A stretch of 64,000 nucleotides of DNA from positions 1,297,365 to 1,361,364 of the forward strand of contig NZ_SNXZ01000002.1 of the NCBI RefSeq assembly GCF_004362825.1, read 5' to 3'. Source of the stretch: Labedaea rhizosphaerae. GTDB taxonomy: Bacteria; Actinomycetota; Actinomycetes; Mycobacteriales; Pseudonocardiaceae. Each line of letters begins with the position of its first letter. The first letter of the stretch is position 1. Both the position numbers and the translations under genes were made by a program. The notes below the pieces were generated by a model. It saw nothing but the letters and a program-made list of their open reading frames with translations. It ran no database searches and was not told the DNA's origin. Shown here piece after piece: positions 59,393-64,000 of the stretch.

Positions 59393-60463
59393 CTATTGCG
59401 TGGTCCAGTAGATGTCGTCGACCGCAGCCGCGTTGTGGGACGGGATCCTGGTGTACGGCAGGTACGCCGAGGTGTCGGACTTCGCCAGCTTGTACGACCG
59501 CTCCAACTCGGCGGAGTACGTCCTGGAATACGCCATGCCCACGGTCAGCTTCTGGCCGAAGAGTTCAAGGTCCACACCGACCTGGCCGGTCTGCTCCGAG
59601 CCGACCTTCGCGCTCCATTCGCCGCTGCCGTCGCGGATGGCCAGCGGCTGCGACCACAGGCGGCACTCCGCCCGGATCTCGCTCTCCGGTTTCTGGCAGT
59701 AGTCGTCCACCGGGGCGATCGCGCACTGTTTCGCCACGCCCTTGCCGATGTCGACAACCGTGGCCCGCATACCGAAGGCCACCGCTTCGCCGTTCACCAG
59801 CGTGCGGCCGATCTCCAGCCGCAGGGTCGCCGGGACGAGGTACTGCAGGCACTGCCCGTCGGCCGTTTCCCACGCCTGCCCGAGGGTGACCGTGGCCGAA
59901 GCGGTGCCGGACGCGTTGAGGCCGACGATCGCGATCTTGCCTTCGACCTTCTCGGTGCGTGCGACGTTGAAGCTCTCCGTGGCGGTGCACCCCGCGTTCT
60001 TCGGGCAGTGCAGCCGCATGATCGGCAGGTCGATCGGCCGCTCGGTGGCCGGCTGGTCGTGCTCGGGTTCGAAGGCGACCACCAGGTCCGAACCGAAGAA
60101 CCGGCCCTTGCGGTACATGACATCCGGCGTGCCCACGAGCTGACGACCCAGCCCGGACACGTAGTTGTTGTCCTGGAACCTCGACGCCATCGACGGGTCG
60201 TAGGAAACGGTCACCTGGTTGTCGGGCGCGTAGAGCATGTGCGCGGTCGCGAGATCCTCGCCGGACTCATCGATTTTCCAAAGGTCCGCATATCCGGGCA
60301 GGTGCGCAGGCGGGACGACCGCGAAGTCCAGTTCGCGCATGGTTGCCTGCGGGAGCGAAACGTTGCCGTCGAAGTCGAAGGACTCGAACAGCGGCGAAGT
60401 CCACAAGGCCTTGGCTGCCGGTTCGGCGTCGACCAGTTCGAAATCCTGGACCGTGAGTTCCAT
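59393..60463 (-). CDS. Unrecognised 356-residue Cys-containing protein
   Basis: 356 residues, soluble, no signal peptide. ATG at 60463 follows GGAGGT, a good ribosome site, and the codon pattern is that of a real gene. Six cysteines cluster in the middle and last third (RLHCPKNAGC, GQCLQYL, KQCAIAPVDDYCQK, RAECRLW). A late segment of alternating polar and nonpolar residues (VGVDLELFGQKLTVGMAYS) suggests beta hairpins. No family can be named. It stands alone between a terminator and an EamA exporter gene. Confidence 0.7.
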   Translation of the reverse strand: MELTVQDFELVDAEPAAKALWTSPLFESFDFDGNVSLPQATMRELDFAVVPPAHLPGYADLWKIDESGEDLATAHMLYAPDNQVTVSYDPSMASRFQDNNYVSGLGRQLVGTPDVMYRKGRFFGSDLVVAFEPEHDQPATERPIDLPIMRLHCPKNAGCTATESFNVARTEKVEGKIAIVGLNASGTASATVTLGQAWETADGQCLQYLVPATLRLEIGRTLVNGEAVAFGMRATVVDIGKGVAKQCAIAPVDDYCQKPESEIRAECRLWSQPLAIRDGSGEWSAKVGSEQTGQVGVDLELFGQKLTVGMAYSRTYSAELERSYKLAKSDTSAYLPYTRIPSHNAAAVDDIYWTTQ

Positions 60464-60529
60464 TTCGACCTCCGTGCGCGCCCAGGTACTGGATCGGCGG
60501 CACGAATGGACCTGTTACGAGCAGGCCTG

Positions 60530-61441
60530 TTACGAGCGGGCGCCCCTCGTGGCGCCCGCCGAGGCGGCCACCACGCACAGGACGGCGAGCCATTGCGTCA
60601 GGTGCAGTGCCTCCCCGAGCACGACGAGGCCGATGAGGGCGGCCAACGCCGGTTCGAGGCTCATCAGGATGCCGAACACGCGTGGCGGGATCTTGCGCAG
60701 GGCCTCCAGGTCCAGCGAGTACGGGATCACCGACGAGAGCAGCGCGACCCCCAGCCCCGCGAGCAGGATCCACGGCTGCAGCAAGGATGTCCCGCTGTCG
60801 GCCACCCCGACCGGCACCGCCACGACCGCCGCGATGATCATGCCGAGCGCCAGCCCGTTGCCCTCGGTCGTGTGCCGGCCCAGCGCCGCGCCGAGCAGGA
60901 TGTAGAGACCCCAGAAAACGCCGGCGCCGACGGCGAACAGGAAGCCGACCAGGTTCAGCTCGCCCCGGCCTTCCATGAGCAGCACCACGCCGCCGGCCGC
61001 GAGCACGGCCCAGCACGCGTCCAGCCACCGCCGCGACCCGACCAGCGCCACGGCTAGCGGGCCAAGGAACTCGGTCATCACCGCGATCCCCAGTGGAATC
61101 CGCGCCAGGGCCAGGTAGAAGCACAGGTTCATCAGGCCGAGGACGACCCCGTACGTGAGCACCACCGTCCACGTGCGACGGTCCAGGCGCAGCGACGGCC
61201 GCCACAGCACCACGAGCACGACCGCCGCGAAGAACAGCCGCAACGAGACGGTCCCGAAGCTGCCCACCTCGGCGAAGAGGTGCTTGGCCAACGCGGAACC
61301 GACCTGCACGCTGACGATGCCGAGCACCACCAGCACGGTCGGCGGGATGGCCCCGAACGCGCGCCCGATCGGTCCAGGCGACACCTCAGGGGTGACCAGC
61401 GCCGCCGCGGTCACGTCGTTCTCGGTAGCCACCCACCGCAC
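60530..61441 (-). CDS. EamA-family (DMT) transporter, RhtA-like
   Basis: 303 residues with ten predicted helices in two EamA halves. RhtA-like marks are VQVGSALAKHLFAEVG at the first helix, LRLFFAAVVLVVLWRP, LMNLCFYLALARIPLGIAVMTEFLGPLAVAL, and SSVIPYSLDLEALRKIPPRVFGILMSLEPALAALIG, the last being typical of the threonine/homoserine exporter group. It probably exports an amino acid or related metabolite. GTG at 61441 or at 61432 is possible; neither has a clear ribosome site. Confidence 0.88.
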   Translation of the reverse strand: MRWVATENDVTAAALVTPEVSPGPIGRAFGAIPPTVLVVLGIVSVQVGSALAKHLFAEVGSFGTVSLRLFFAAVVLVVLWRPSLRLDRRTWTVVLTYGVVLGLMNLCFYLALARIPLGIAVMTEFLGPLAVALVGSRRWLDACWAVLAAGGVVLLMEGRGELNLVGFLFAVGAGVFWGLYILLGAALGRHTTEGNGLALGMIIAAVVAVPVGVADSGTSLLQPWILLAGLGVALLSSVIPYSLDLEALRKIPPRVFGILMSLEPALAALIGLVVLGEALHLTQWLAVLCVVAASAGATRGARS

Positions 61442-61475
61442 AACACCCGACGACGCCGGTTGCTTCCCGCCCCGG

Positions 61476-62486
61476 CTACTTGTGGCGCTTGGTCCACCAG
61501 TGCGACAGCAGGGCGCTGATCACCGCCACCGACAACAACTTCGTGCGCGAACCACCGTCCACGACGTTCGGCCGGATCACGGCGGGTGGCGGCGCGGGTG
61601 GCGGTGTGGGCGAATCGCGGATGGTGCGCATCGCCGTCCACACGGTCGTCAGCAACAACATCCGGGCGGCCAGGTAGATGAACACCAGCAGACCGATCAA
61701 CGCGCCGAACGCGATCACCGTCGGCGAGTAGCTCAGCAGCCGCAGGTACAGGTTCCCCAGCTGCTTCAGCACTTCGAAGCCCAGCGCCGCGTACACGGCA
61801 CCGCGCACCGCGTACCGGAACCCCACGGGCCGGCGCGGCAGGCGCGCGATGACCCACAGCAGCACCAGCCAGTCGGTGAACAACGCGAGGACCACAGTGG
61901 ACACCGCGAGCACGGTGCGCGCGACGAAGGTGTCCTCCAGGTTGAGCAGGTTCAGCCCCCAGTCGTTGACGCCGCTGCCGAGGGCGGTCAGCACGAACGA
62001 GAACACCAGCGCGGCGCCGAGCCCGATCAGGTTCAGCACGTCGGTGACGACCATCCGGAGGATGCTCACGTCCGGCTTGTCCTGACCCCACATGGCGGTC
62101 AGCGCGTCCCGCACGTTGCTGATCCAGCTCCACCCGGAGTACACGGCCACCACGAGTCCGAGCACCCCGAACTGCTGGCGGTTCTCGATGATCGAGCCCA
62201 CCAGGTCGTCGACCTGCCCGGCCAGCGACCGCGGCAACGCCTGGACCACTACGCGCCGCACCTCGCCGACCAGCGCGGCGTCGCCCGCGACCACGAACCC
62301 GACCACCGAGGCGCTGATCATGATCAGCGGCACGAGGGACAGCAGGCTGTAGTACGTGATCGCGGCGGCGTAGTGGTCGCCGTTGTACTCGATGTAGCGC
62401 CCAAGGGTCGAGGACAGGTTGTCCAGCCACGAGTGCCGGTCGCGCAACCGGCGCAGCAGGGAAGGCCGCGGCTCGGCGGTCATCAC
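61476..62486 (-). CDS. YihY/BrkB-family inner-membrane protein
   Basis: 336 residues with six membrane helices. Family landmarks are HYAAAITYYSLLSLVPLIMISASVVGF near the N-terminus, GVLGLVVAVYSGWSWISNVRDALTAMWG and the later GALIGLLVFIYLAARMLLL. The N-terminus is short and basic, and the C-terminus carries a Pro-rich cytoplasmic tail (PTPPPAPPPAV). YihY/BrkB proteins were once called ribonuclease BN by error; the present function is unclear. Confidence 0.9.
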   Translation of the reverse strand: MMTAEPRPSLLRRLRDRHSWLDNLSSTLGRYIEYNGDHYAAAITYYSLLSLVPLIMISASVVGFVVAGDAALVGEVRRVVVQALPRSLAGQVDDLVGSIIENRQQFGVLGLVVAVYSGWSWISNVRDALTAMWGQDKPDVSILRMVVTDVLNLIGLGAALVFSFVLTALGSGVNDWGLNLLNLEDTFVARTVLAVSTVVLALFTDWLVLLWVIARLPRRPVGFRYAVRGAVYAALGFEVLKQLGNLYLRLLSYSPTVIAFGALIGLLVFIYLAARMLLLTTVWTAMRTIRDSPTPPPAPPPAVIRPNVVDGGSRTKLLSVAVISALLSHWWTKRHK

Positions 62487-62544
62487 ACACTCCCTGTTCC
62501 GGCGGACCGGACAATCATCCCTGATGATCGCCCGGGTCGCGGGA

Positions 62545-63972
62545 TCAGGTGTCGGGGCTTTCGGTCAGCGGCAACCGGACCTGGAAGACCGTGTTGCCCG
62601 GCACCGACCGCACGCGCAGATCACCGTGGTGGCGGTTCACCACGATCCGCCACGAGATGTCCAGCCCCAGGCCGGTCCCCTCACCCACCGGCTTGGTGGT
62701 GAAGAACGGCTCGAAGATGCGCTGCTTGATGTCGTCGGGCACACCGGGCCCGGTGTCGCCGATCTCGACGAGCACGCACTCGTTCTCCTTCGACGTGCGC
62801 AGGGTCAGCGTGCCCCGGCCTTCCATGGCGCTGACGGCGTTGTCCACCAGGTTGGTCCAGACCTGGTTCAACTCGCCCGCGTACGCCGGGATGCTGGGCA
62901 GCGACCGGTCGTAGTCCTTCTCGACCTTGATGTGCTCGAACTTGCTGTTGAGCATGACGAGCGTCGAGTCGAGGCCGTCGTGGACGTCGATCCACTGGAA
63001 CGGCGCGCGGTCCATCTGGGAGTACTGCTTGGCCGCGGCGACCAGCGTCGACACGCGGGTGGTGGAGTCCTCGATCTCCCCCATCAGCATCTCGGTCTCC
63101 AGCGCGTACCCGAGCCAGCGCAGCGCCGGTTCGAGGAAGTCCTCGCCGACCGCCACGGCGACGTCCTCGAGGCTCTGCGTGGTCAGCCCCGCGTTCACGA
63201 ACGTGTCCGCCATGTCCCAGCCCTGGCGGATGTCGTGGTCGTCGAGCCAGTCGGTGATCTCGTCCTCGAGATCGGTCTGCTGCAGCGCGGTGAGCTTCGG
63301 CGCCTCCGGCACCTTCTTGACGAAGTTCTCCTGCACCTCGATCAACGACTCGAGCAGGCCGGGGTTGATGTCCTTCTTGGCCAGCATCGCCAGCTTGTTG
63401 CGCATCCCGGCGACGCGCTCACGCAGCGCGGCCGTCGCACGCACCGCGGCGGCGGCCGGGTTGTTCAGCTCGTGGGTCAGCCCGGCGGACAACTCCCCCA
63501 ACGCCTGCAACCGCTGCCGCTGACCGATCACGGCGTCGCTGTTGCGCCAGCCGAGGTACATGCCCGAGAGCAGGTGCGTGGCCATCGGGAACCACTCGCG
63601 GAACTTCTCGGAGAACTCGGCCGCGGGCACGCTCAGCAGGCTCAGGTCGCTGATCGCGGTGACCGACGCGGAGTACTGCGACCCGCCCTTGCCGTCGACG
63701 AGGAACTGGGTCGCGCCGAAGTACGAGCCGACCTGGTCGCTGCGGGTGATCTCCACGACCGAGCCGCTGACCAGCCTGGACATCGACATGGTGCCGCCGA
63801 GGAGCACGTAGAAGCAGGTGGCCGGGTCGCCCTCGGCCACGACCGTCGCGCCCGCGGCGAAGGTTTCCCTGCGCGAGTTCGCGCTGATCCAGTCGAGCTG
63901 CTCCGCGGTGAGGTGCTCGAAGAGGAAGAGACGGCGCAACTCATCGTGCGTCATGGTGTTTTCGGTGCTCAT
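62545..63972 (-). CDS. Histidine kinase with N-terminal cyclic-nucleotide-binding domain
   Basis: 475 residues. An N-terminal cNMP-binding domain (about 15-130, FAAGATVVAEGDPATCFYVLLGGTMSMSR) is followed by a dimerisation helix with the phospho-acceptor His in GELSAGLTHELNNPAAAAVRA, then a GHKL ATPase (VWTNLVDNAVSAM, IGDTGPGVP, GTGLGLDISWRIV). No membrane helices, so it senses a cytoplasmic signal. ATG at 63972 overlaps the stop of the upstream gene (ATGA). In actinobacteria this kinase is often coupled to a thioredoxin-reductase-like flavoprotein. Confidence 0.92.
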   Translation of the reverse strand: MSTENTMTHDELRRLFLFEHLTAEQLDWISANSRRETFAAGATVVAEGDPATCFYVLLGGTMSMSRLVSGSVVEITRSDQVGSYFGATQFLVDGKGGSQYSASVTAISDLSLLSVPAAEFSEKFREWFPMATHLLSGMYLGWRNSDAVIGQRQRLQALGELSAGLTHELNNPAAAAVRATAALRERVAGMRNKLAMLAKKDINPGLLESLIEVQENFVKKVPEAPKLTALQQTDLEDEITDWLDDHDIRQGWDMADTFVNAGLTTQSLEDVAVAVGEDFLEPALRWLGYALETEMLMGEIEDSTTRVSTLVAAAKQYSQMDRAPFQWIDVHDGLDSTLVMLNSKFEHIKVEKDYDRSLPSIPAYAGELNQVWTNLVDNAVSAMEGRGTLTLRTSKENECVLVEIGDTGPGVPDDIKQRIFEPFFTTKPVGEGTGLGLDISWRIVVNRHHGDLRVRSVPGNTVFQVRLPLTESPDT

Positions 63973-64000
63973 CGCTCCTCCAGGTAACGGTGCACGAGCG
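63969..64000 (-). CDS. Partial C-terminus of the gene upstream of the histidine kinase
   Basis: The last codons of a gene entering from the right edge read LVHRYLEER and a stop that overlaps the kinase ATG (ATGA). The ending VHRYL is the usual C-terminus of the response-regulator/cNMP-fused thioredoxin-reductase-like proteins found next to such kinases. Nine residues cannot prove this. Confidence 0.45.
   Translation of the reverse strand, partial: LVHRYLEER

Overview
The window is high-GC actinobacterial chromosome. The mycothiol-dependent-isomerase-fold (DinB) genes, the phosphatidylinositol-mannoside block (pgsA, PIM acyltransferase, pimA), the conservon genes, the XRE/DUF397 pair and the DUF222-HNH gene all point to Pseudonocardiales (Lentzea, Saccharothrix, Actinosynnema or a relative). 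That placement is by gene content only. No rRNA, tRNA, transposase, integrase or CRISPR array was seen.

Core backbone: from memory of the M. tuberculosis H37Rv map (about Rv2581c to Rv2613c), the minus-strand genes here run in the same order: MBL-fold hydrolase, cyclophilin (tandemly duplicated here, and on the plus strand), rel, apt, secF, secD, yajC, ruvB, ruvA, ruvC, yebC, pdxT, ... pdxS, NUDIX, pimA, PIM acyltransferase, pgsA, HIT. Accessory genes are inserted between these blocks. The largest insert (about 24.9-38.0 kb) separates pdxT from pdxS.

Layout: 0-1.1 kb is an XRE regulator with three translationally coupled small genes that run off the left edge, possibly the end of an integrative element. 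1.5-9.2 kb holds a YibE/F membrane protein, an alpha/beta hydrolase, the MBL hydrolase, two cyclophilins, a nucleotidyltransferase, an AraC-type regulator and a hypothetical protein. 9.2-18.3 kb is stringent response, purine salvage, Sec translocation and Holliday-junction resolution. 18.3-23.5 kb is a membrane phosphoesterase, a DUF4262 protein, a DUF222-HNH protein, a repeat protein with a Cys/His knuckle, and a stray duplicate of the yebC 3' end. 23.5-24.9 kb is yebC and pdxT.

25-38 kb is the accessory island. It carries DUF6461, DUF397 and XRE; a PLP sulfur-amino-acid enzyme with a divergent Lrp regulator; azlDC with a divergent XRE-cupin regulator and GTTCG-N6-CGAAC operators; two arrays of a 22-bp repeat placed just after the stop codons of two convergent genes; and a compact ECF sigma / soluble partner / cytoplasmic subtilase operon divergent from a TPR-CHAT caspase-like protein. 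A GH25-like gene and a secreted endonuclease I follow. The sigma/protease module is the best candidate for an undescribed system.

38-49.3 kb is pdxS, an EF-G-like GTPase, DinB-fold proteins, an ArsR regulator, the PIM lipid operon, MarR/YceI with a well-resolved promoter and operators, a methyltransferase and a HIT protein. 49.3-54.9 kb is an amidohydrolase and an aerobic benzoyl-CoA (box) catabolic operon (CoA ligase, boxB, boxC, no boxA) behind a promoter that overlaps an inverted repeat. 55.2-59.3 kb is a four-gene conservon (sensor ATPase, roadblock, DUF742, GTPase) overlapping a styrene-monooxygenase-like flavoenzyme. 59.4-64 kb is an unrecognised Cys-rich protein, an EamA exporter, a YihY/BrkB protein and a cNMP-domain histidine kinase coupled to the end of another gene.
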